The notes under the pieces were generated by a model that was given only the letters and a program-made list of their open reading frames with translations, made no database searches and was not told where the DNA came from. This document shows, in pieces, positions 38,725 to 47,303 of a stretch of 64,000 bases of DNA; the stretch's first letter is position 1; each line of letters starts with the position of its first letter. The position numbers and the translations under genes were made by a program. Source of the DNA: Marinitoga sp. 38H-ov (GTDB lineage Bacteria > Thermotogota > Thermotogae > Petrotogales > Petrotogaceae); NCBI RefSeq assembly GCF_011057715.1, contig NZ_LNGH01000016.1, forward strand, positions 1-64,000, written 5' to 3'.

Positions 38725-39419
38725 TGAGAATTTATGGAATGGTAATAGTTTTTTCTATTACCATTCTTTTATTAAGTATTATAACCTATTTTTTATTTGG
38801 AAATATTGAAAAAGAAGAAATTATAAGAGATACACTTCCTATATTTACTATAAATAATTATCATAATGAAATAAAAAATGGTATAATTTCCAAGATATCT
38901 AATTTTAAAAATATTTCAAAGATTTTTTTTGTTATTGATGATTTAGGTATTTTTGTTGGTAAAATAAATGTTGATTATTTAAATAATCATATTTATATTG
39001 CTGTAATTAATTCAGAAACTTATAATGAATTAAAAATAACTTTAAAATCATTAGATTCTTCTATTCAAGAACATAAAGAAAACATATCATTTTATGGTTT
39101 AGATTTAGTAAAAAATATATCTTATTCTAAGAATTTTACTTTAGTTAATTATCCTACTATAGCTATATTAGATTTATCAAAACTTTCACTAGAACAATTA
39201 AGTTTTTTAAAATTAAAATATTATGTTATGGATAAAAACACGTATAAGCCTTATTCATTTAAAACTGATTTTTTAGAAAACCTAAAAAAAGAAAATGGTA
39301 TAATATTAGATTCTAATATCATTAATAATCCTGGAGTTAAACCTTTATTAGAGGTATTTGAAGAGTTAGGTATTAATGTTATATATGATATGAAAGTATA
39401 TACTGGAGGAATACACTAA
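38724..39419 (+). CDS. Membrane-anchored protein, function unknown
   Basis: A 231-aa protein with one N-terminal transmembrane helix (about 5-26) and an extracytoplasmic domain rich in Asn, Ile and Lys. The later part (IFFVIDDLGIFVG, YPTIAILDLSKLS, PGVKPLLEVFEELGINVIYD) alternates beta strands and helices and vaguely resembles a divergent polysaccharide deacetylase-type barrel, but I see no metal-binding His/Asp set. The ATG overlaps the protease stop (TAATG), with GGGGGAAG upstream. Its place between a secreted protease and two membrane proteins suggests an envelope role; this is inference. Confidence 0.6.
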   Translation: MRIYGMVIVFSITILLLSIITYFLFGNIEKEEIIRDTLPIFTINNYHNEIKNGIISKISNFKNISKIFFVIDDLGIFVGKINVDYLNNHIYIAVINSETYNELKITLKSLDSSIQEHKENISFYGLDLVKNISYSKNFTLVNYPTIAILDLSKLSLEQLSFLKLKYYVMDKNTYKPYSFKTDFLENLKKENGIILDSNIINNPGVKPLLEVFEELGINVIYDMKVYTGGIH

Positions 39420-39859
39420 TGTTAAATTATATTTTTAAAATCATATTTTCACCTAGAAAAGTAAAAAGTGCTCCTTTTTACAATATATATGTTGGAATTA
39501 TAATTTTATTATTTTTCTGGTTTTCTCCATTATTTTCAAATTTAACTATATATGGTTTTTTCAAAAAAACACTTTTAATTGTTTCTTTAATATTTGTAAA
39601 TAATGGTATAAGAACATCTTTTTATGATATTAAAGATTTCAGAAATGTTTTCCCATATTATATTCTTTCTTCATCGCCATTGTTATTCATAGGTTTTTTT
39701 AGCATTCTTATTAAATACTCCTTTCATTATTATTTTATATTACCTTTTATTTGGATGGAATTATTAAAGATAAGAATAGATATAATGCATAAAAAATATT
39801 TTGCTATTATTTTTGGAATTATAATTGACACTTTAGTATATTTATTGCTCTGGAGATGA
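39419..39859 (+). CDS. Small integral membrane protein, unknown
   Basis: A 146-aa very hydrophobic protein with about four predicted helices (roughly 22-42, 48-64, 78-100, 118-143). The arrangement is reminiscent of Yip1-type membrane proteins, but there is no firm signature. It overlaps the previous stop by one base and is followed 4 bases later by the MMPL gene, so it may be an accessory of that exporter. Confidence 0.6.
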   Translation: MLNYIFKIIFSPRKVKSAPFYNIYVGIIILLFFWFSPLFSNLTIYGFFKKTLLIVSLIFVNNGIRTSFYDIKDFRNVFPYYILSSSPLLFIGFFSILIKYSFHYYFILPFIWMELLKIRIDIMHKKYFAIIFGIIIDTLVYLLLWR

Positions 39860-39863
39860 TAAA

Positions 39864-42221
39864 ATGAAAAAAAAATATTTATTACTTTCAGAATTTCTCA
39901 CTAAAAATTACAAATTAATACTAATTTTATTTTTTATTCTTTCTATTTCTATAATATATAATGTAACTAATTTAAAAATTAATTCTGATCTTTTAGAGCT
40001 TTTACCAAAAGATGATCCCATAGTTCTTTCATATAAAAATGAATCTAAAAATCAATCAGAATCTGAAATAATGATTGTCGCCTTTTATTTAAATGAAGAT
40101 ACTAATTATAGAAAATTAGCTCTTGATTTTAAAGAAGAAATGAAAAATTTGAATGGTTTTAAAGATTTAGCTAAAACAGATGTATCATTACTATTATCAT
40201 ACGGATTTTTAAATGTTTCAAATTCCAATTTAATAGATGAATTGGTAAAAAATATAAATAAAACCTTTGAATCTTTTTCTAATATAAATCCATATGATTT
40301 TAAATCATTTGAATATATTAACGATACTTTATATTTATTAAATAAATTAAATGATAATTTTGAATCTTCTAAACAAACTGATCCATTATTAGGATACTAT
40401 ACATTATCTCCAGATAAAAAAATAATGGTAATGGGAGTAACATTTAATGAACCTACTTCAAACTTAGATTTTGTAAATATTATAATTCCGAAAGTTAAAA
40501 ATATTCTAAATAAGATAAATACTAAATATAATATTAAAACCGGACTAACAGGCTCTTATATCTATTCCTATGAAGCTAATAAAACTGTTTCTTTTGATTT
40601 TTCTATTACAACATATCTTTCAATAGTACTTATTATGATTATTTTCTATATTACCTTTGGTAATTTAACAAGTACTATATTAGTTTTTATCAGTTTAATT
40701 TTTTCAGTAGGTATAACTTTAGGATTATCTACTCTTATTTTTAAAGAATTAAATATTTTAACTTCATTTGTTGCTGCAATTACTCTAGGTTTAGGTATTG
40801 ATTATGGCATACATATAACTAGTAGGTTAATAACGGAATTTAAAGAAAGAAAAAATTATATAGAAGCACTATCAATAACATATGAAACGGTATTAATTCC
40901 TATAATCTATGGTGTTTTAACAACAATTCTTGTTTTTCTTTCTTTAGTATTTATTAAACTTCCTGCTTTTACCGAAATGGCTATAATAAGTAGCTTAGGT
41001 TTATTCGTATTTGCTTTAATTATGATTTTTATTACTCCTATTACATTTTACCCTTTTAGACATATTATTCTAAAAACTTATAAAGAAAATAAAATAAATA
41101 TTTGGTTTCAAAAACTAGGAGTTTGGATACCAAAAAGGCGAAAAATAATATTATCATTTATTATATTATTTATATCAATTTTCTCTGTATTTGGTATAAT
41201 TAACTTTTCTAATTTTTCTTATACCCCACCAGGATTAGCACCAACAAATTCAGAAAGTAGTCAAACCTTTAATGATATAGCCGAACACTTTGGTAATTCA
41301 TTATTTAATGAATTACAATTTATTATTGCTATAGATGAAAATTCTCAAGAATTTATAGACGAACTAAAAAAATCACCATATATTTCCAAAGTTGAAAGTT
41401 ATTTAGATATATTAAAAAAACAATTAGGTGATTTTGAAAAAATTAAATTGAAAACTCAAGAAATATCTAAAATTGTAAACGATCCATTCACTGTTGCTGT
41501 ATTAAAAAAATACGATATTTATTCTGAAACTTTAAAAATTATTGATTTAGCAGCTAACTCAAATAATGAAAAAGATTTTATACTAGGAATTACTGAATTA
41601 ATACCAGAAAGTTTAAGAAAAAATATTTTAATTAATAAAGAAGGTAAAGATTATTTTATAGTATACGTAACTCCTTCAATTAATTTAAATGCAAACAATG
41701 GAATGAAATATTTTTATGACTCTGTTAAACAATATATAAATAGATTTTTAGGTAGTTCTAAAGCTTTGTACAGACTTATGTATTTAATAGAAAAACAATT
41801 TTTCTCTGTTCTAGCATTTTCTATTGTTATGATAGGACTTCTAACATATTTATCAAGAAAATCATCAAAAGAAACAATTATTGCTATATTAGGTTTAATT
41901 TTCACAAATTTTACAACATTTGGAATTATTTACTTTTTTGATATTAACGCAACATTCTTAACAATAATTTCACTACCTTTAATATTTGGTATTGGAGTAG
42001 ATGGATATATACATTTATTTCACGCAATTGATGAAGATAAATCGCATTATTGGCATACTTTAAAAGCTATAACATTATCATTTTTAACAACAATCTCATC
42101 TTTTATAACCTTTCAATTATCCAGAGGGGAATTACTTAAGCAGTTTAGTTTAACAATGGTTTTGGGCATTTTTATTTCATGGATTATGACAGTATTATTG
42201 ATACCTTCATTAAAAAAATGA
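39864..42221 (+). CDS. MMPL/RND-family exporter
   Basis: A 785-aa polytopic membrane protein with the internal duplication of RND exporters. Each half has one helix, a large extracytoplasmic loop (about 40-215 and 440-615) and five more helices. The membrane Asp-containing motif GLGIDYGIHI near 310 and its counterpart FGIGVDGYIHLF near 710 carry the charged residues expected for proton or sodium relay. The family exports lipids, hopanoids or hydrophobic compounds; the specific cargo is unknown. It is last in the plus-strand operon with the kinase-like and protease genes. No terminator precedes the 42365 hairpin. Confidence 0.83.
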   Translation: MKKKYLLLSEFLTKNYKLILILFFILSISIIYNVTNLKINSDLLELLPKDDPIVLSYKNESKNQSESEIMIVAFYLNEDTNYRKLALDFKEEMKNLNGFKDLAKTDVSLLLSYGFLNVSNSNLIDELVKNINKTFESFSNINPYDFKSFEYINDTLYLLNKLNDNFESSKQTDPLLGYYTLSPDKKIMVMGVTFNEPTSNLDFVNIIIPKVKNILNKINTKYNIKTGLTGSYIYSYEANKTVSFDFSITTYLSIVLIMIIFYITFGNLTSTILVFISLIFSVGITLGLSTLIFKELNILTSFVAAITLGLGIDYGIHITSRLITEFKERKNYIEALSITYETVLIPIIYGVLTTILVFLSLVFIKLPAFTEMAIISSLGLFVFALIMIFITPITFYPFRHIILKTYKENKINIWFQKLGVWIPKRRKIILSFIILFISIFSVFGIINFSNFSYTPPGLAPTNSESSQTFNDIAEHFGNSLFNELQFIIAIDENSQEFIDELKKSPYISKVESYLDILKKQLGDFEKIKLKTQEISKIVNDPFTVAVLKKYDIYSETLKIIDLAANSNNEKDFILGITELIPESLRKNILINKEGKDYFIVYVTPSINLNANNGMKYFYDSVKQYINRFLGSSKALYRLMYLIEKQFFSVLAFSIVMIGLLTYLSRKSSKETIIAILGLIFTNFTTFGIIYFFDINATFLTIISLPLIFGIGVDGYIHLFHAIDEDKSHYWHTLKAITLSFLTTISSFITFQLSRGELLKQFSLTMVLGIFISWIMTVLLIPSLKK

Positions 42222-42278
42222 TTTTTACATAAATAGTTCTTTTGTTACGTTTGAAAATTCACAATTAATATTAAAGTA

Positions 42279-42307
42279 TTGAAACTTAACATTTATTTTT
42301 GTATACT
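42279..42307 (+). promoter_or_regulatory. Strong promoter of the candidate small RNA
   Basis: TTGAAA (42279-42284), exactly 17 bases, TATACT (42302-42307). Predicted transcription start at about 42312-42314. There is no open reading frame between it and the terminator 60 bases later. Confidence 0.75.
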
Positions 42308-42311
42308 ATAG

Positions 42312-42391
42312 ATGTAAAAAGAAAATCCCCCTATCCCCCCCTGAAATAGATGGATAGACATTTAACGGATCCTTTGGATCCGTTTTTTTTT
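42312..42391 (+). ncRNA. Candidate small RNA with C-rich anti-Shine-Dalgarno tracts
   Basis: About 80 bases between a near-consensus promoter and a strong terminator. From 5' to 3' it has an A-rich single-stranded start, TCCCCC (42326-42331), then a hairpin CTATCC / GGATAG (42331-42336 and 42352-42357) whose loop holds CCCCCTG, a short linker, and the terminator hairpin at 42365-42383 with nine T residues. The only open frames are ATGTAA and a 16-codon frame running through the terminator without a ribosome-binding site. C-rich loops of this kind in other bacterial small RNAs pair with ribosome-binding sites. It could instead be the 3' end of the MMPL operon transcript, which would use the same terminator. 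Confidence 0.6.
42365..42391 (+). terminator. Terminator of the small RNA / MMPL operon
   Basis: ACGGATCC-TTT-GGATCCGT perfect 8-bp stem followed by a run of T residues. Confidence 0.92.
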
Positions 42392-42392
42392 A

Positions 42393-42401
42393 TGATATAA
42401 T
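42393..42401 (+). promoter_or_regulatory. Extended -10 promoter of the kinase-like gene
   Basis: TGATATAAT immediately after the terminator T-run. Its -35 position would fall in the terminator stem. The leader before the ATG at 42429 is about 20 bases and contains CAGGAGG. Confidence 0.6.
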
Positions 42402-42428
42402 ATTCATATATTTTTCAGGAGGTTAATC

Positions 42429-44066
42429 ATGAAAAAGTTAAAATTTATTTTATTTTCTTTATATATATTTATTATAATCACATTATTTACTTTTATAATT
42501 TTTATATACAGCGAAGTAAAAACATATAATCAAAATATTGAAAGAAATTATGTTAGAAATTTTATTATACAAACTGATAAAAAGATAATAGAAAATGTAT
42601 ATAATTATATTAAATATAATTATTTTAATTTTAAACCATTTCATATTATTATAAAAAAAAGCAATAATATATCTGACATAGAAAATAAAGATGGTTTAAT
42701 AACAAAAAATATTGAAGTTGATAATAATATATATGAATTTAGTTATTCCATTGAAGATTACTTAAATTATATTAAATTATTTACTGGAAAAGATATTATT
42801 ATATATTATAATAATAAAACTTACCCGGTTAGTATTAATTTAAATAACTTAAATAATAAACTGTCAATTAATTATGAAAACATTGATTTTTATATTTTAA
42901 ATACTAATAATTTTAATGAACGATATTCACATTTTTTTATGACTATTTTAGTATTAATATTCATAGTATTATACATAATTATTCATAGGATTTATTATTA
43001 TTCGAAATTAGATATATTAAATATCATTGAATTTATAAACAAAAGAGATGATAATATAAAATTAAATACCCAAGAAGGAAATATATTAAAAGAAAATATT
43101 ACAAAAATAATTGATAAAAATAAAAAATTAGAATCTATTTCAGAAGACTTAAAAAATGAATTTAATAAAAATATTGAAAGATATAATAATATAATAAATG
43201 ATTTTATTATTGATATTAGTAATAAGCTCCAAAATATTTCAAATTATATTTACCTTCCTAACAAAAACAAAGAAGAAATAATAAATAAAAATATTAATGA
43301 ACTTTCTAATATAATAGATAAATATATAATATTACTAGATTTCAAACAGAAATTAGAAAATGATATAGAAAACTACGATTTTTTTAACTTGGATGAATTA
43401 CTTAATGAAATAATATATTATTTATCACAAAATTTATATAATATTACCATTAAAAAGCAAAATAACTTGATTAATAATATTATTTTTGGAAATAAAAAAT
43501 TAATTTATTTATTATTATATGATATCTTAGTTTTAATATTATCCAACAAGTCTCATGGAAATATTATTTTAAAATATTATGTGATAGATGGAGAATTAGA
43601 AATAAAAATTATAGATGAAAATAATATATATAATGAATATTTAATATTACTAAAAAACAAATCCAATCATCTAAATATTGATTTAATATATAAATATTTA
43701 AATAATCTTAATGGTAATATATATATAAATCAAGATAGTAAAAATAATATAATTATAATTAGAATACCTATTAGTATAATAAATTTTCTAAATAAGTATG
43801 ATTTTAAAAAGCTATTTAAAAATTATACTTTAGAATTAATAGAAAAAAAATATACATTAAATAAAGCAAATATATATATAAATGAATTATTATTCTCATA
43901 TATAGAAACACTAAAAAATCCTACCTCTGAAAATGTTGAAAAAATCAAAAAAATTCTTAAAGATCATAAATTTGATTTATTAAATAATCTTTTAGATTAT
44001 ATTATACAAAATAATGATGAAAAAATTAGAAATTTATTAATTTCAAAATTAAAAACAGGAGGATAA
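42429..44066 (+). CDS. Degenerate sensor histidine kinase-like membrane protein
   Basis: A 545-aa protein unusually rich in Asn, Ile, Lys and Tyr. Two transmembrane helices (about 5-27 and 168-190) flank an extracytoplasmic domain of about 140 residues. A coiled-coil region (about 205-265) is followed by a segment where a DHp domain should be; there SNKLQN stands in the position of the usual SHELRTP, so the phospho-acceptor His is missing. A later region (about 355-455) has the strand-helix pattern of an HATPase domain (SNKSHGNIIL, ELEIKIIDENN, a final NIIIIRIPI strand), but the N-box Asn and the DxGxG glycines are not recognisable. A C-terminal helical extension of about 90 residues follows. 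The homology is inferred from pattern only. It is monocistronic, with no adjacent response regulator. Confidence 0.5.
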   Translation: MKKLKFILFSLYIFIIITLFTFIIFIYSEVKTYNQNIERNYVRNFIIQTDKKIIENVYNYIKYNYFNFKPFHIIIKKSNNISDIENKDGLITKNIEVDNNIYEFSYSIEDYLNYIKLFTGKDIIIYYNNKTYPVSINLNNLNNKLSINYENIDFYILNTNNFNERYSHFFMTILVLIFIVLYIIIHRIYYYSKLDILNIIEFINKRDDNIKLNTQEGNILKENITKIIDKNKKLESISEDLKNEFNKNIERYNNIINDFIIDISNKLQNISNYIYLPNKNKEEIINKNINELSNIIDKYIILLDFKQKLENDIENYDFFNLDELLNEIIYYLSQNLYNITIKKQNNLINNIIFGNKKLIYLLLYDILVLILSNKSHGNIILKYYVIDGELEIKIIDENNIYNEYLILLKNKSNHLNIDLIYKYLNNLNGNIYINQDSKNNIIIIRIPISIINFLNKYDFKKLFKNYTLELIEKKYTLNKANIYINELLFSYIETLKNPTSENVEKIKKILKDHKFDLLNNLLDYIIQNNDEKIRNLLISKLKTGG

Positions 44067-44076
44067 TCCTCCTGTT
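44054..44076. terminator. Shared bidirectional terminator
   Basis: AACAGGAGGA-TAA-TCCTCCTGTT, a perfect 10-bp stem whose 3-base loop is the TAA stop codon of the plus-strand kinase-like gene. It is also the end of the long minus-strand operon, and T-rich DNA follows on both strands. Confidence 0.85.
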
Positions 44077-44422
44077 AAAATTTTTCCTTAATTTTTTCTA
44101 TATCTTCACCTATTTCTTCCCAAATTTTATTTAATTCATCATCAGACAATTTTGCTAAATTATTTAACTTTTCAGGAACACCTTGTCTTTTTCCAGGTAA
44201 ACATCCATCTGCTTTTACTTCACCTTTCACAAAACCTTTTGCAAACCCCGGACATCCAGGATAACCACATGCACCACAATTAATTCCTGGTAATAAATTT
44301 TCTGCAAATATCACTCTTAAATCTTCTTTTACTTCAAATTTCTTTTCAGCAAATGCTAAAAATGTTCCTGCTAAAAAACCTAAAATTGCAAGTAGTATTA
44401 CCGCATTTATTATTATAGACAT
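44075..44422 (-). CDS. rnfB: Short RnfB subunit of the Rnf complex
   Basis: A 115-aa form of RnfB. An N-terminal membrane helix (about 5-25) is followed by the iron-sulphur domain with Cys49, Cys52, Cys57 and Cys74 (C-x2-C-x4-C-x16-C; NCGACGYPGCPG), expected to hold one [4Fe-4S] cluster. The ferredoxin-like [4Fe-4S] domains that follow in the longer RnfB of many other bacteria are absent; instead there is an acidic helical tail ending at a stop codon next to the operon terminator. I saw no downstream sequence that would restore them by frameshift. It is the last gene of rnfCDGEAB. Confidence 0.88.
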   Translation of the reverse strand: MSIIINAVILLAILGFLAGTFLAFAEKKFEVKEDLRVIFAENLLPGINCGACGYPGCPGFAKGFVKGEVKADGCLPGKRQGVPEKLNNLAKLSDDELNKIWEEIGEDIEKIKEKF

Positions 44423-44435
44423 TATTACTCCTCCC

Positions 44436-45011
44436 TTATATTTTTATGAGACCTGAGAATCCCATAAATGCCATTGATAAAAGTCCTGCTGTAATTAAAG
44501 CAATAGCAGTTCCTTTAAATGGCTCAGGAATATCATAGTAGTCCATTCTTTCTCTAATAGCAGAGAAAATAATCAATGCCATTCCGAAACCAAAACCAGC
44601 CCCTAAAGCATTAACTATAGTTTCAACTAATGTATATTTATTAATTACATTAATTAATGCTAGACCTAAAATTGCACAATTAGTAGTAATTAAAGGCAAA
44701 TAAATTCCTAATGCTTCATATAAATTTGGTGAAACTTTTTTTATATAAAACTCTATAAATTGAACTAATGTTGCAATAACAAGTATAAAAACAATAGTTG
44801 TTAAAAATTCCAACCCTAATTTAACCAATAAAAGATTTAAAAACCATGTAATTACACTGGATAAAACCATAACAAAAATAACTGCCATAGACATTCCAGA
44901 TGCTGAACTTATTTTCTTAGAAACCCCTAAAAAAGGACATATACCTAAAAATTTAGACAAAACAAAATTATTGACTAATATTGCTGAGAGAAATATGAAA
45001 AACAATTTCAT
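44436..45011 (-). CDS. rnfA: Rnf complex membrane subunit RnfA
   Basis: A 191-aa integral membrane protein with six predicted helices. NNFVLSKFLGICPFLGVS near the N-terminus and the VTTNCAILG-like LITTNCAILGLAL segment carry the conserved Cys residues thought to hold an iron-sulphur centre at the membrane face with RnfE. The ATG overlaps the rnfE stop by 4 bases. Confidence 0.95.
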   Translation of the reverse strand: MKLFFIFLSAILVNNFVLSKFLGICPFLGVSKKISSASGMSMAVIFVMVLSSVITWFLNLLLVKLGLEFLTTIVFILVIATLVQFIEFYIKKVSPNLYEALGIYLPLITTNCAILGLALINVINKYTLVETIVNALGAGFGFGMALIIFSAIRERMDYYDIPEPFKGTAIALITAGLLSMAFMGFSGLIKI

Positions 45012-45625
45012 TTGTTTTCACCAGCCTTTGCTTTATTTCTATTATGTATTCCTATTGCATTAAACATTGCCAATAACATACCTAAAACCAAAAATGCTCC
45101 TGGTGGTAATATCATAACATATAATTTCATAGCATCTCCCCAAATAGGAAGACCAAAAATTGTACCATTTCCCAATAATTCCCTAACAGAACCCAATAAT
45201 ACTAAAGCTCCAGTAAATCCTAATCCCATACCTAACGCATCATAAATTGAATCTAATACTGTATTCTTTGAAGCAAATGATTCAGCACGACCTAAAATAA
45301 TACAGTTAACAACTATTAACGGAATAAATAATCCTAATGTTTTCCATAAGTCATATACATATCCATGCATTAATATATCTACCATTGTAACAAAAGAAGC
45401 TATAACAACAATATATATAGGTATTCTAATATTTTTAGGAACCCATTTTTTAATTAAAGATACAACTATATTTGACAAAATTAAAACAGATAAAGTTGCT
45501 AATCCCATACCTAATGCATTTTCTGCATTAGTGGTAGTTGCTAGTGTAGGGCACATACCTAAAACTTGTATAAAAATAGGATTTTGTTCAAATAATCCAG
45601 CTTTAAAATTTTTTATATTAGCCAT
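45008..45625 (-). CDS. rnfE: Rnf complex membrane subunit RnfE
   Basis: A 205-aa six-helix membrane subunit homologous to RnfA but inverted in topology. QNPIFIQVLGMCPTLATTTNAENALGMG and LIVVNCIILGRAESFASKN show the conserved Cys residues. The ATG overlaps the rnfG stop by one base. Confidence 0.95.
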   Translation of the reverse strand: MANIKNFKAGLFEQNPIFIQVLGMCPTLATTTNAENALGMGLATLSVLILSNIVVSLIKKWVPKNIRIPIYIVVIASFVTMVDILMHGYVYDLWKTLGLFIPLIVVNCIILGRAESFASKNTVLDSIYDALGMGLGFTGALVLLGSVRELLGNGTIFGLPIWGDAMKLYVMILPPGAFLVLGMLLAMFNAIGIHNRNKAKAGENK

Positions 45626-46323
45626 TATTGAATCACTCCTTTGGATTTGAGATATTCAAATCCTGCATTTATTGAATTAGCCACTGCTCTTGGAGTAATT
45701 GTTGCACCTGTCATCACATCACTAGTTTGTATTATACCTTTTTCTTTTCCTTCTTTTATTTGTTGAGGTGTGTTTAATAATACCCCAGCATCTTTATTTA
45801 CTTTTACCCCATTCAACAATCCTTCATATGAAATTGGGAAAAATCTTTTCTTTATATTTTCTTGAGCGATATTTGCACCTAACCCTGGAGTTTCTTGTGA
45901 ATAAGAAATTACTTCCAAATTATTAAAGTATATTTCATCCTCTTTTACAAAAGATACCACAGAAATAACTTCTCCTCCAAATCCTATACTTGATACTGTT
46001 AAAATATATATTTCTTGTCCTTTATCATTTATATATTTGTATACTGGAGAATATACTTTTGAATTTGAATTTGAATATAATATTCCACTTTCATTTGAAT
46101 CCCAAATAGCTTCATCTAATTCTTTTGATGAGTTTGGAATATTACTTATTAATAATCCATCACCTTTTGAATTTTCTAACACTTTTTTAATAGCCTTTAA
46201 TTTTGCTTGTAATTCAGCATTATCTATTGCTGGCTTTGCTGAAACATATACAATTGAAACAATTAATCCAGAGATTACAATAAATATCATTAATATAAGT
46301 CCTGTCTTTATATATTCTTTCAT
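45625..46323 (-). CDS. rnfG: Rnf complex flavoprotein subunit RnfG
   Basis: A 232-aa membrane-anchored periplasmic subunit. One N-terminal helix (about 8-28) and an FMN-binding domain. The flavinylation motif reads MTGATIT, with Thr208 the expected site of covalent FMN linkage. TPGLGAN near 146 also fits. It passes electrons in the ferredoxin:NAD+ reaction that pumps Na+ or H+. Flavinylation would need an ApbE transferase, which is not in this window. Confidence 0.94.
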   Translation of the reverse strand: MKEYIKTGLILMIFIVISGLIVSIVYVSAKPAIDNAELQAKLKAIKKVLENSKGDGLLISNIPNSSKELDEAIWDSNESGILYSNSNSKVYSPVYKYINDKGQEIYILTVSSIGFGGEVISVVSFVKEDEIYFNNLEVISYSQETPGLGANIAQENIKKRFFPISYEGLLNGVKVNKDAGVLLNTPQQIKEGKEKGIIQTSDVMTGATITPRAVANSINAGFEYLKSKGVIQ

Positions 46324-47303
46324 TATTTACCACCTCTTGTTGTTCCAAAAATGCGTGGTTTAGCATAAATATCAATTAATGGCACTAATGCATTCATAAT
46401 TAAAATAGAGAATGAAACACCTTCAGGATATCCTCCAAAAAGCCTTATAACCATTGTAATTAATCCTAATCCCAATCCAAAAATAATCTGACCTTTAACT
46501 GTCATAGGGCTAGTAACCATATCAGTAGCCATAAACAATGCACCTAGCATTAATCCTCCTGCTAATAAATGAAATAATGGAGATGCATATTTTGTAGGAT
46601 CAACTAAATAAAAAATTGAAGCAATTACAAATACTGTTGAAATATATGTAACTGGTATCCAAATTTTTATTCTTCCACGAACTACTAAATATATAAAACC
46701 TATCAACAATGCTAAAGCACTAACTTCCCCTATTGATCCTGGAACTGTACCAACAAAAAGTGATTTTAGACTAATTGTGTAATCAGACCAATTTGATAAA
46801 GAATCAATACCTTTTTCTTTTAATATTGCTAAAGGTGTTGCTGTTGTTATTGTATCAAATTTATAATAAAATGGTCTATACCAAGTTGTCATTGCAACTG
46901 GGAAAGATATTAACATAAATACCCTTCCAATTAATGCTGGGTTAAATACATTTTTACCCAAACCACCATAAACATGTTTTCCTAACACAATTGCGGCAAA
47001 TGTTCCTATTAATATTTGCCACCAATTTACTGCTAAAGATAAATTCATTGCTAATAATAAACCTGTTACTGAAGCACTTCCATCTGGTTTAAAGTTTTTT
47101 TGTTTTCTAAGAACCTTCATTATAAATAATTCCATTACTTCTGCTAAAATCATTGTATATAACATTATCCATAACGCTCTTAATCCAAAAACCCATGTTG
47201 ATACAATTACTGATGGTATGAGGGCTATTAATACATCTACCATCACAGCTCTTACACTATCTTTTGATCTTAAATGTGGTGCTGCTGCAACATTCAACTT
47301 CAT
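46323..47303 (-). CDS. rnfD: Rnf complex membrane subunit RnfD
   Basis: A 326-aa polytopic membrane subunit related to NqrB. DGSASVTGLLLAMNL near 74-88 and TTATPLA near 153-159, where Thr156 is the likely covalent FMN site. It forms part of the ion-translocating core. The ATG overlaps the rnfC stop by 4 bases. Confidence 0.95.
   Translation of the reverse strand: MKLNVAAAPHLRSKDSVRAVMVDVLIALIPSVIVSTWVFGLRALWIMLYTMILAEVMELFIMKVLRKQKNFKPDGSASVTGLLLAMNLSLAVNWWQILIGTFAAIVLGKHVYGGLGKNVFNPALIGRVFMLISFPVAMTTWYRPFYYKFDTITTATPLAILKEKGIDSLSNWSDYTISLKSLFVGTVPGSIGEVSALALLIGFIYLVVRGRIKIWIPVTYISTVFVIASIFYLVDPTKYASPLFHLLAGGLMLGALFMATDMVTSPMTVKGQIIFGLGLGLITMVIRLFGGYPEGVSFSILIMNALVPLIDIYAKPRIFGTTRGGK

Noticed and set aside
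42350-42400. A 16-codon open frame in the small RNA region
   Set aside because: No ribosome-binding site, and it passes through the terminator hairpin and T-run, giving a meaningless poly-Phe stretch.
44075-44422. RnfB as a frameshifted pseudogene
   Set aside because: The Cys cluster is intact, the tail is a plausible helix, and the stop is followed at once by the operon terminator with no remnant of ferredoxin motifs in other frames.
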